Source: Alteribacter lacisalsi
Lineage (GTDB): Bacteria > Bacillota > Bacilli > Bacillales > Salisediminibacteriaceae
Length of the DNA: 64,000 bases
Direction: 5' to 3'
NCBI RefSeq assembly: GCF_003226345.1
Contig: NZ_PDOF01000002.1
Location: forward strand, 662,608-726,607
A model generated the notes under the pieces. It ran no database searches. It was not told the DNA's origin and saw only the letters and a program-made list of their open reading frames with translations. Shown here one piece after another: positions 35,487 through 43,802 of this stretch. Position numbers and translations under genes: made by a program. Each line of letters starts with the position of its first letter. The stretch's first letter is position 1.

Positions 35487-36653
35487 ATGGGCTCAAAAAC
35501 AAGGGGATCCTTACTGCCTAAACCCGTTAATAACATTAATGCTTATATAGAGAACCAGAAAAAAGAAAAACAAGCAGTCAGGGAGCAATTAAAAGAATCA
35601 ATCAGGGGACATCAGAACCAACTTCAATCAGGAAAGTATGAACTTACCCGTACCGACGGGGGCAAACCAGTCGCATATGTAAAAAATAAGCAGAACGTAA
35701 ATTATTTAAGAAAGCTCTGCTCGCAATTGGATTCGCCTCCTACGAAACACGGGATGTTGAAAAGCAAGCTCAGGAACTTTCTGCATTACTTTATTAAATT
35801 TAATGATTTGAGGATTTATTCAACCGATAGTATTGCTGATGGCAGCATTGTGATGAAAACATATAATGGGGATTTGAAGATTATCGATCTGAGATCGGGA
35901 CTAGTAAAAAGTATTTTGGCAGAAAAGAGAAAAGTAAAGTCCATTGAGAAAACTTTCAAGACATTCAGTAAACATTTCAAAATTCATATTATCGGTTTTA
36001 ATCAATACGAGTCTTCTTATATTGAAAGGCTAATTGATTACAAACCGTTCTCCGATTGGACTGAAAAGGAAAAAAAAGATGCAATAGAAACTATTTTCAG
36101 CAATTTCAACAGTTATTTTTATGAAAAGAAAAACAGATTAAAGAAAACAATAACCGTAACCAGTCTTATTTCCAATTTGGAGAAAAAGGCAGGGAGTCAC
36201 AATATTATTGAAAGTATAAAATATCAAATACCTGAGAGCGCTTATTCTGACGCATGGCCGAAGGTAAAAAGCCACGGGGACTGCGTTTTGAGTAATGTCC
36301 TGCTGAAGGATGGTCAGTTTTACTTCATAGACTGGAATGACTCTGGAAAGTACGTGTTCTTTTATGATCTTCTGAACGGTATTTTTGGTGAAGCAGCTTT
36401 TCATAATAATGACTCATTTCTTTATGACTACTTAACAGGAGAATATGATGAGCATTTCAGCAAAGCCTTTCAATTATTCGGTCTTCATTACGATCAGGAC
36501 AAAAAACTGTATTATTTAGCTGTCTTCATGCTGGAACGCATATTATTTCGTTACAAACACAAAAATGATGTACATATAGAATCTGTTTTATCAATATATG
36601 AGAGAGTACTGAAGAAAGCCGAAGAAATAAATACTGAGGAATCGAGGTGTTAA
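35487..36653 (+). CDS. APH/choline-kinase-like phosphotransferase
   Basis: A 388-residue protein. The C-terminal half has an eukaryotic-like kinase core: SHGDCVLSNVLLKDGQFYFI then DW (Brenner motif HGDxxxxN and the metal-binding Asp of IDWN), as in aminoglycoside/choline kinases and lipopolysaccharide kinases. The N-terminal 45 residues are highly charged and coiled-coil-like. It probably phosphorylates a sugar or alcohol component of the polymer. It starts the AT-rich segment and overlaps the next gene by one base. A second, divergent APH-like protein is encoded at 41453. Confidence 0.72.
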   Translation: MGSKTRGSLLPKPVNNINAYIENQKKEKQAVREQLKESIRGHQNQLQSGKYELTRTDGGKPVAYVKNKQNVNYLRKLCSQLDSPPTKHGMLKSKLRNFLHYFIKFNDLRIYSTDSIADGSIVMKTYNGDLKIIDLRSGLVKSILAEKRKVKSIEKTFKTFSKHFKIHIIGFNQYESSYIERLIDYKPFSDWTEKEKKDAIETIFSNFNSYFYEKKNRLKKTITVTSLISNLEKKAGSHNIIESIKYQIPESAYSDAWPKVKSHGDCVLSNVLLKDGQFYFIDWNDSGKYVFFYDLLNGIFGEAAFHNNDSFLYDYLTGEYDEHFSKAFQLFGLHYDQDKKLYYLAVFMLERILFRYKHKNDVHIESVLSIYERVLKKAEEINTEESRC

Positions 36654-37894
36654 TGTTGAAGAAAATACTGTTTGCAATCGACTCCCTCAATTGTGCTGGA
36701 GCAGAAAAAAGCCTCGTAACTCTATTAGGTTTACTTGACTACCAAAAGTATTCAGTCGACCTTATGCTTTTTGGGCATGGGGGAGAACTGGAAGAACTCG
36801 TTCCACCGGAAGTAAACATATTGCCCCGAACAAGGTATACAGCTTTTAATGAATATAGCTTAAAAAAAGCAGTAAAAAAGTCGATACATGAACATCATTT
36901 TACAGCCTTACGATCAAGGATAGCTTATTCGGTCAGGTTACGGACCGGCAATTACAAGAATGCACAAAAAGCACGAATATTCTGGCAAATCTCTTCGCGT
37001 GCTTTCGAGCAAAACGTAAAAGATTATGATGTGGCAATCAGCTATGCTCAGGGCGTTCCCACTTTCTATGTAGCAGAAAAGGTCAAAGCAAAAAGGAAAT
37101 TTGCCTGGGTGAATGTGAGTTACAGACTTGATGAGAAAGAGCAGGAATATCAAAAGCAGTATTATGATATGTATGACCGGATCGTAGCAGTGTCGGAATC
37201 AACAAAAGAAGTATTCCTAGAAACCTTTCCAGACTACGTAAAGAAAATGAGTGTTATTTATGATATCAATAATCCAGAATTCATAACCAGAATGGCAAAA
37301 ATAGAAACAAGTTACGAGGATGATTTTGATGGTCTGAGAATCCTGACAATTGGAAGATTAGCAAACCAAAAGGGCTACGATATTGCTCTTGATGCCTGCA
37401 GGAAACTGAAGGAAACCGGCCTTCATTTTCGGTGGTATGCATTGGGGAAAGGACCACTGGAGCAGGAGATTGAGAAAAAAATACAAAAGTATGGATTAAC
37501 AGAGCACTTTATTCTTCTGGGAGTTAAATCAAATCCATATCCTTACATCGCAAATGCTGATCTATATGTCCAAACATCAAGGTTCGAAGGTTTTGGATTG
37601 GCTATCGCAGAAGCAAGAATGCTTAATGTGCCGGTCGTAACGACTGAATTTGATGCAGTTTATAATCAGATGGTACAAGGAAAGAACGGTTTGGTTACGG
37701 GTATTAATGGAATAGATGTTGCAAAGGGAATTGAGGAATTACTTTTAGACAGAGAGCTTTACAAACAAATCAAAAAGTATCTTAAAAGTGAGAAGAAAGG
37801 CAATCCTGAGGAATTCAACAAGTTTTATCAACTAATAGAAGGACAGGAAGTTGATAACAATGAAGAAAAAGAAAGTATTGTTCATGCTTATTAA
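36653..37894 (+). CDS. Family 4 glycosyltransferase, NPYPY subgroup
   Basis: A 413-residue GT4 enzyme: KILFAIDSLNCAGAEKSLVTLL start, ILTIGRLANQKGYDIALDAC donor-domain start, LLGVKSNPYPYIANADLYVQTSRFEG signature shared with the proteins at 31670 and 37860. AT-rich codon use contrasts with the 31670 paralogue. The ATG at 36653 overlaps the upstream stop and follows GAGGTG. Confidence 0.87.
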   Translation: MLKKILFAIDSLNCAGAEKSLVTLLGLLDYQKYSVDLMLFGHGGELEELVPPEVNILPRTRYTAFNEYSLKKAVKKSIHEHHFTALRSRIAYSVRLRTGNYKNAQKARIFWQISSRAFEQNVKDYDVAISYAQGVPTFYVAEKVKAKRKFAWVNVSYRLDEKEQEYQKQYYDMYDRIVAVSESTKEVFLETFPDYVKKMSVIYDINNPEFITRMAKIETSYEDDFDGLRILTIGRLANQKGYDIALDACRKLKETGLHFRWYALGKGPLEQEIEKKIQKYGLTEHFILLGVKSNPYPYIANADLYVQTSRFEGFGLAIAEARMLNVPVVTTEFDAVYNQMVQGKNGLVTGINGIDVAKGIEELLLDRELYKQIKKYLKSEKKGNPEEFNKFYQLIEGQEVDNNEEKESIVHAY

Positions 37895-39038
37895 CATGAA
37901 TATTGGTGGTACAGAAAGAGCTTTTTTAAATATGGTATCGGAAATGCCTTCGGAAAAATATGAAATAACACTTTTATTGCTTGAAAAATCCGGTGGCTTC
38001 TTAGAACAGGTTCCGAGTCACGTAAATATTGTATATATTGACGGCTATAATCAAATTAAGCCTCTAATTAATGAGCCTCCAAAACAATCAGCTCTCCAAC
38101 TCATTAAAAAGGGAAAATTCTTTAAAGCACTTGCTTTTTCAACTTATTACTTTGTCTCAAAAGTAACAAAACGTAAAGAAATACTGTTTAATTATCTGGC
38201 TAAAAAAATAGAACATGAAGGTGAATATGACACGGCGATAGCTTATGCAGGTCCAATGGACTTCATAAGCTATATTGTTTTAAATAAGATAAAGTCCGTT
38301 AGGAAGAAGCAATGGATTCATTTTGATATAAACAAAATTGGCTTTAGCAAGTCATTTGCAAAGAATATTTATCCGGATTTTGACAAAATTTATGTAGTTT
38401 CAGAGGAAGCCAATCAAAAGTTAATTAATAAAATTCCTCGAATAAAGAATAAGACTAGAGTTATTCAGAATTTTGTTTCAAAGGAAATAGTAAATAAGCT
38501 CTCAAAATCAGGGGAGGGATTTCAGGATAACTACGATGGAAAAAGAATATTAACAGTTGGAAGGATTGCACATGAGAAAGGCCCTGACCTTGCGATTGAA
38601 GCTGCAAAATTACTACGTAAAGATGGTGTCAACTTTAGATGGTACTGGGTAGGAGAAGGAAAGGAAATGAAACATTCCCAAGTCCTAATTAAAAAGCTAA
38701 ATCTCGAGAACCAATTTATTCTTTTAGGTTCTAAATCTAATCCTTATCCCTACATGGCTAATTGTGACTTATACATCCAGCCTTCTCGATATGAAGGATT
38801 TTGCATCACTACATTGGAAGCAGCTTGTTTTAATAAGCCCATTATAACAACCGATGTTAATGGAGCCAGAGAGCAGTTTCACGATAATGAAAATGGACTT
38901 ATTGTAGAAATTACAAGTCAAGGACTGTACCAGGGAATAGCACGATTGCTAAAGGATGAATTACTTCAACAAAGATTAATTAAAGGATCAACGGAAGAGG
39001 AAAGGAATAAGCAGATGAATTTTGACCAAATTATTTAG
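37860..39038 (+). CDS. Family 4 glycosyltransferase, NPYPY subgroup
   Basis: A 392-residue GT4 enzyme: VLFMLINMNIGGTERAFLNMV, ILTVGRIAHEKGPDLAIEAA, LLGSKSNPYPYMANCDLYIQPSRYEG, then TTLEAACFNKPII containing the E-x7 region. Closely related to the preceding gene, suggesting tandem duplication within the AT-rich island. It overlaps that gene by 35 bp. Confidence 0.87.
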   Translation: MKKKKVLFMLINMNIGGTERAFLNMVSEMPSEKYEITLLLLEKSGGFLEQVPSHVNIVYIDGYNQIKPLINEPPKQSALQLIKKGKFFKALAFSTYYFVSKVTKRKEILFNYLAKKIEHEGEYDTAIAYAGPMDFISYIVLNKIKSVRKKQWIHFDINKIGFSKSFAKNIYPDFDKIYVVSEEANQKLINKIPRIKNKTRVIQNFVSKEIVNKLSKSGEGFQDNYDGKRILTVGRIAHEKGPDLAIEAAKLLRKDGVNFRWYWVGEGKEMKHSQVLIKKLNLENQFILLGSKSNPYPYMANCDLYIQPSRYEGFCITTLEAACFNKPIITTDVNGAREQFHDNENGLIVEITSQGLYQGIARLLKDELLQQRLIKGSTEEERNKQMNFDQII

Positions 39039-39065
39039 TTGTTAGACTTAGAGAGGGAGGGAGTA

Positions 39066-39612
39066 ATGAAATCAATTAGTATAGTTGTTCCCATTTATAA
39101 TGTTGATCAGTATCTTGAGGCCTCCATTGAATCTATTATGAAACAGACTTATCAAAATCTTGAAATCTTATTAGTCAATGATTGCTCAACATATAATAGT
39201 GGAATAAATAGCAATGATTTTAGTTTAATAGATTCACGTATTAAGGTCGTTCACAAGAAAAATGAGGGCGTCTCTTCAGCTCGAAATGTTGGTATTCAAC
39301 AGGGCAAAGTTGACTATATTGCTTTTATAGATCCCGATCACGAAGTCTATTTAGAAATGTATGAAAATTGTTAAATGCAACTGAAAGGCACAATGCTGAA
39401 ATTACAATTTGTCCCATAAAAACTATCAATCTAGAATTAAATACAACTTTGATTCCTAAAATAATGGAAGAGCACATGGCCTAAACGAAGTAGAAAGAAA
39501 GAACCAGTTATTTCCATCATTATTGGAGGGAAAGACCTAAAGTTTATCGGCATCTTAAAGTCGTAATTTATAATAAAAATGGGAACTTTTTCAGATAATC
39601 TGTTTCCATAAA
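39066..39612 (+). pseudogene. Decayed family 2 glycosyltransferase
   Basis: An intact start (GGGAGGGAGTA then ATG at 39066) encodes SISIVVPIYNVDQYLEAS and LLVNDCST, a normal GT2 N-terminus, but the frame stops at 39374 after YEN. Coding similarity continues in other frames: LLNATERHNAEITICPIKTIN in the next, then LNEVERKNQLFPSLLEGK, then KVVIYNKNG and FSDNLFP. That means at least three frameshifts. The metal-binding motif is altered too (FIDPDH instead of FLDSDD). It is related to the intact gene at 32863. Confidence 0.85.
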
Positions 39613-39671
39613 AGTTTTACTTCAAAATAAATAAAAAGGTCACACAAATCATTACAAGAGGTGTAGTAACA

Positions 39672-41435
39672 ATGATAAATAATGCAAGGAAACTTCTTCA
39701 ATTATTCAACAAAAAAGAAAAGAAAAAACTATCCCTGTTATTTATCATGATGATTTTTGCGGCTATTCTGGAAACAGTAGGGATCGGATTAATAGTACCT
39801 TTTGTGGGGATCATTACTAATCCTTCATTGATCCAGGATCAGGCGATTATTTCGTTCTTATATAACATCTTTAACTTTCAATCAACGAATCAATTCCTTC
39901 TTTTTGCAGTTGTGGGATTACTGAGTGTATTTATTATAAAGAACGCCTATCTGCTGCTTTTTCATTACGCCCAGTACAGAGTAATCTTAAATCAGCAGGT
40001 GAAGATGTCGAGAAACTTGTTAAAAGAATATCTGACTAAGCCATATACGTTTCATCTGCAGAGGAACACAGCTGATCTGCTCCGCAATGTAAACGAAGAG
40101 GTATCAAAGGTATTTCAGGGAATTCTCCTTTCGAGCTTTCAACTGCTCACAGAAATTCTGGTTATTGTATGCATTTTAACCTTGCTATTTATAACGGCCC
40201 CATTGGCCACGCTGACCGCTTCTATCCTTCTGGGAGGAAGTGTTTTTATATTTTTTCGGATATTCCGGAAAAAGATCAGTACGCTCGGTCGTGAGAAGCA
40301 GAAAGTCAGTGGCACAATGATTAAATGGGTGAATCAGGGTCTGGGAGCCAGCAAAGAAGTCAAAGTATCAGGAAAAGAGAACTTTTTTGTTAATGCCTAT
40401 ACGAAACAAAGCCAGATTAAGGCGAACAATAGCCGTTATATGAAAATGCTGGAGCAGGTTCCAAGGCTGTTTATTGAAACCCTTCTCGTCACTGTTGTAC
40501 TTCTAACAATGCTTATTATTATTTTTCAGGGAACAAATACTGCACAGATTGTTTCTACAATGGCACTGTTTGCGATGGCAGCATTCAGGTTGATGCCCTC
40601 AATTAATCGTGTCGTGGCCATGATTACTTCTATTCGTTACAGCTATCCGGCTCTGGCTGTTGTGTATGAAGACTTGATTACAGATGCATCAGACCATGAA
40701 CTTAAAAACACTTCTATTAAAATTAATAAAGGTAAAAAATACTTCAACAGATCCATACAGTTGCGGAACATCGACTTTCGCTATCCAAACCAGGAAAATA
40801 ACGCAATAAATGATGTTTCCCTCACTATTCCAGTTGGTCATTCTGTAGCATTTGTTGGAGAGTCCGGTGCAGGGAAAACCACGCTTGTTGATATTATCCT
40901 GGGACTGCTGGAACCACAGCGAGGACAAATTCTAGTGGATGATAGATCGCTAAAAGATCTCAAATCAACTTGGCAGAAAAAGATCGGATACATCCCCCAG
41001 TCTATTTTTCTCTCTGATGATTCAATCCGGGGAAATGTAGCGTTTGGGTTGGAGAGCCATATGGTAGATGACGCGGAGGTGTGGCGAGCTTTGGAGCAGG
41101 CACAGCTTAAAGAGTTTGTGAAATCATTGCCTGAGCAACTCGATACACAGGTTGGTGAGAGGGGAGTAAGAATTTCCGGTGGTCAAAGACAGCGTATTGG
41201 AATTGCTCGCGCACTGTACCATAACCCGGAGATTCTATTTATGGACGAGGCTACTTCAGCATTGGATAACGAAACAGAAAAAGAAATCATGAGAGCGATT
41301 GACGGTCTTAAAGGGGAGAAGACGCTAATTATAATTGCTCATAGACTCTCTACTATTGAGAATTGTGATGTTGTTTTTACTATTTCAAAAGGCAAACTTA
41401 GTATGATAGAAAACAAAAACAAGAAAATGGGCTAA
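39672..41435 (+). CDS. ABC-type polysaccharide flippase (PglK/MsbA-like)
   Basis: A 587-residue half-exporter: six transmembrane helices over about residues 20-330, then the ATPase domain with Walker A GESGAGKTT (about 396-404), signature ISGGQRQRIG, Walker [13 protein letters not shown] and AHRLS. LLFIMMIFAAILETVGIGLIVPFVGII resembles PglK-type lipid-oligosaccharide flippases. No Wzx gene is seen in the locus, so this is the best candidate for moving the lipid-linked repeat to the outer face. It sits inside the AT-rich segment. Confidence 0.88.
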   Translation: MINNARKLLQLFNKKEKKKLSLLFIMMIFAAILETVGIGLIVPFVGIITNPSLIQDQAIISFLYNIFNFQSTNQFLLFAVVGLLSVFIIKNAYLLLFHYAQYRVILNQQVKMSRNLLKEYLTKPYTFHLQRNTADLLRNVNEEVSKVFQGILLSSFQLLTEILVIVCILTLLFITAPLATLTASILLGGSVFIFFRIFRKKISTLGREKQKVSGTMIKWVNQGLGASKEVKVSGKENFFVNAYTKQSQIKANNSRYMKMLEQVPRLFIETLLVTVVLLTMLIIIFQGTNTAQIVSTMALFAMAAFRLMPSINRVVAMITSIRYSYPALAVVYEDLITDASDHELKNTSIKINKGKKYFNRSIQLRNIDFRYPNQENNAINDVSLTIPVGHSVAFVGESGAGKTTLVDIILGLLEPQRGQILVDDRSLKDLKSTWQKKIGYIPQSIFLSDDSIRGNVAFGLESHMVDDAEVWRALEQAQLKEFVKSLPEQLDTQVGERGVRISGGQRQRIGIARALYHNPEILFMDEATSALDNETEKEIMRAIDGLKGEKTLIIIAHRLSTIENCDVVFTISKGKLSMIENKNKKMG

Positions 41436-41452
41436 AAAAATAAGGGGGAAAA

Positions 41453-42715
41453 ATGGAATTCACTCAGGGGTATTATAAGTTCATATTTGTGAATAATTCA
41501 TTATTCATTAATACTGACATAAATATATTGAAATTGTTTTATTATTTGTTTAGGTTTGGTAGGCCCTTCGAATTTCTGACAAGGAACACAAGGTTTAAAA
41601 CATTGAATTGTTTTCCTAATATAGTTAGATCAATTAGAATATTGGAATTTGTGATGTGTTATGGAAAAATGAGGATCTCTTACAAGAGTGGGAAAACCAA
41701 GGAACATATAATAAAGAAATCAAATCATGGTCATTGTTTAATCAGTCTAAGAACTGGGGAATTCAAGATTTTCAATTTTTCAGATAGTATAGTTACTACA
41801 TTGTTTCCAACTCATACTCCCCCATCAGATATAGAAAGTGCTGTAAAAAAAATTCATTTGTCATCAAGATGTGCAAGGGCACCCAAATTGATAAATCACT
41901 GTATTCAGTCCGGTATCATTAAAGAAGAATACATTAATTTAAATAGACCTTCTTACACTTTAGGAGATAAAACTAAATTTGTGAAACAAGTTATACCTCT
42001 ACTGGAAAGAATAGCGCAGATAGACCTACCTACAAAGATCTCAGCTAGAAATTATCGTCTTCAACTAAAAAAGACAATATCTACTGCCTTGAAATATGTC
42101 GAGGAAGAAAGAATATATAATCAAAATCAAATTGATAAATTAAAAACATGTTTTAACAAAATTTATGAAAGTTTAGAAAGCGTAGCTTCTAATCAGGTTA
42201 TAGTTATGGGTTACTCTCATGGTGACTTATGGAATGGCAACTTACTTGGAACTGATGATAACTTATACGCAATAGATTGGACAACCTTAGATAAAAGAAG
42301 CTTTTATTTTGATCTGTTCTTTATTTTGTTTAGTCAAGCTAGTCGAAGTAATAAACAAAATATCATTCCTGATCTAATATCAAAAATGAATTATTCAATA
42401 AGTCATTATCCAATTTATAAAACTGATAGCCCTATAGAAAATAATCAACCATCTAATGTCTTTAGTAATTATAGGTATTTTTTTTATATGGAGTTGTTAA
42501 CTCTGAAGTTGAGTGAATCTCCTAATAATACTACAAATCATATTAAGGAACTTCTGCGGTGGATAAATATGTTTGAAGATTTTGAAAGTGCTTTGTGCGT
42601 TCAAGAAAATAGAAAAATCAATTTAAGGGGAGAGAAAAATGAAAATCCTAATCACCGGCGGAGCCGGATACATCGGCACTCACACCTGCGTGGAACTCCT
42701 GAACGAAGGACATGA
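41453..42715 (+). CDS. APH-like phosphotransferase, 3' end running into galE
   Basis: A 420-residue, AT-rich, highly divergent protein. [23 protein letters not shown] gives the kinase Brenner motif HGDxxxxN and metal Asp (IDW), so a small-molecule kinase fold like the protein at 35487. Its reading frame passes the galE start (42639) and ends 77 bp inside galE; the last about 25 residues ([24 protein letters not shown] region) are therefore just galE read in another frame. The original stop was probably lost at a recombination junction. Substrate unknown. Confidence 0.65.
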   Translation: MEFTQGYYKFIFVNNSLFINTDINILKLFYYLFRFGRPFEFLTRNTRFKTLNCFPNIVRSIRILEFVMCYGKMRISYKSGKTKEHIIKKSNHGHCLISLRTGEFKIFNFSDSIVTTLFPTHTPPSDIESAVKKIHLSSRCARAPKLINHCIQSGIIKEEYINLNRPSYTLGDKTKFVKQVIPLLERIAQIDLPTKISARNYRLQLKKTISTALKYVEEERIYNQNQIDKLKTCFNKIYESLESVASNQVIVMGYSHGDLWNGNLLGTDDNLYAIDWTTLDKRSFYFDLFFILFSQASRSNKQNIIPDLISKMNYSISHYPIYKTDSPIENNQPSNVFSNYRYFFYMELLTLKLSESPNNTTNHIKELLRWINMFEDFESALCVQENRKINLRGEKNENPNHRRSRIHRHSHLRGTPERRT

Positions 42716-43673
42716 GATCCTCGTGCTGGACAACTTTTCGAACAGTAAGCCTGAAGCGCTGGAGCGGGTGGGGGAGATTACGGGGAAATTCTTTGAGGTC
42801 TGCGAGGCGGATCTAAAGGACAGGGCAACGCTGGAAAGTATCTTCTATCAGAACGAGATTGATGCGGTAATTCATTTTGCCGGCTCAAAAGCAGTGGGGG
42901 AATCGGTGGAGAAGCCGCTGAAGTATTATCAGAATAACGTGGCCGGAACGGTTACTCTGTGCGAGGTTATGGACAAATACAATGTCCGTAACCTCGTTTT
43001 TAGTTCCTCGGCAACGGTGTACGGTGAAAACAATCAAGTGCCGTTTACAGAGGATCTGCCACTTTCGGCAACGAACCCGTATGGCAGATCCAAACTGATG
43101 ATCGAGGAGATTCTCAGGGATACGGCGGCATCAAACAGCGACTGGAGCATCGCCCTTCTCCGCTACTTTAATCCGGTGGGGGCACACGAAAGCGGCCGGA
43201 TCGGGGAGGATCCAAACGGGATTCCGAACAATCTGATGCCCTATATTTCACAGGTGGCTGTCGGGAAGCTTCCGGAGCTTCAGGTATTTGGCGATGATTA
43301 CCCGACGAGGGACGGTACCGGTGTGAGGGACTACATTCACGTCGTCGACCTGGCCTTAGGCCACGTGAGAGCACTTGAAAAAATCGTCACCGGAATCGGA
43401 ATCCACTCGTACAATTTAGGAACCGGTCACGGCTGCAGCGTATTGGAGCTTCTTAAATCATTTGAAGCCGTAAGCGGCAGTACGATCCCATACAGAATCA
43501 CGGCTCGCCGCCCCGGCGATATTGCCGAGTGCTACGCCGATGTGACCAAGGCAGAACGGGATCTCGGCTGGAAAGCGGCCCTAGGCATTGAAGAGATGTG
43601 TATGAGCACATGGAAGTGGCAGACCCTTAATCCGAATGGTTATGAAGTCACAGAAGAAGAAGTAACGGTATAG
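42639..43673 (+). CDS. galE: UDP-glucose 4-epimerase
   Basis: A 344-residue extended SDR that interconverts UDP-glucose and UDP-galactose (or their N-acetyl forms). NAD motif TGGAGYIG (6-13), Ser124 and Tyr148-x-x-x-Lys152 (YGRSK) are all present. Base composition returns to the chromosomal norm exactly at its start codon (GGGGAGAGAAAA then ATG). With the upstream GalU it closes the sugar-nucleotide supply of the exopolysaccharide operon. Confidence 0.94.
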   Translation: MKILITGGAGYIGTHTCVELLNEGHEILVLDNFSNSKPEALERVGEITGKFFEVCEADLKDRATLESIFYQNEIDAVIHFAGSKAVGESVEKPLKYYQNNVAGTVTLCEVMDKYNVRNLVFSSSATVYGENNQVPFTEDLPLSATNPYGRSKLMIEEILRDTAASNSDWSIALLRYFNPVGAHESGRIGEDPNGIPNNLMPYISQVAVGKLPELQVFGDDYPTRDGTGVRDYIHVVDLALGHVRALEKIVTGIGIHSYNLGTGHGCSVLELLKSFEAVSGSTIPYRITARRPGDIAECYADVTKAERDLGWKAALGIEEMCMSTWKWQTLNPNGYEVTEEEVTV

Positions 43674-43705
43674 GGAAAAAGGTTCACAACATTCACTATT
43701 CTTCG

Positions 43706-43734
43706 TTGACAACAGCACGGAATGGTGATAAATT
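43706..43734 (+). promoter_or_regulatory. Predicted sigma-A promoter of the lasso peptide operon
   Basis: TTGACA (43706-43711), 17-bp spacer, TAAATT (43729-43734). Predicted start about 43741, giving a leader of roughly 60 nt to the first cyclase gene. Confidence 0.6.
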
Positions 43735-43745
43735 TAGCTTATTAA

Positions 43746-43761
43746 GTTCTTTATTAAGAAC
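43746..43761. promoter_or_regulatory. SinR-like operator of the lasso peptide operon
   Basis: GTTCTTTATTAAGAAC, identical in all 16 bases to the site in the eps promoter at 19075. It lies just downstream of the predicted -10 box, around +5 to +20, where bound repressor would block transcription. Confidence 0.7.
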
Positions 43762-43802
43762 AAAGTAGTGCTTTATGTTGAACATAAAAGGTGGGGATAG
43801 CG

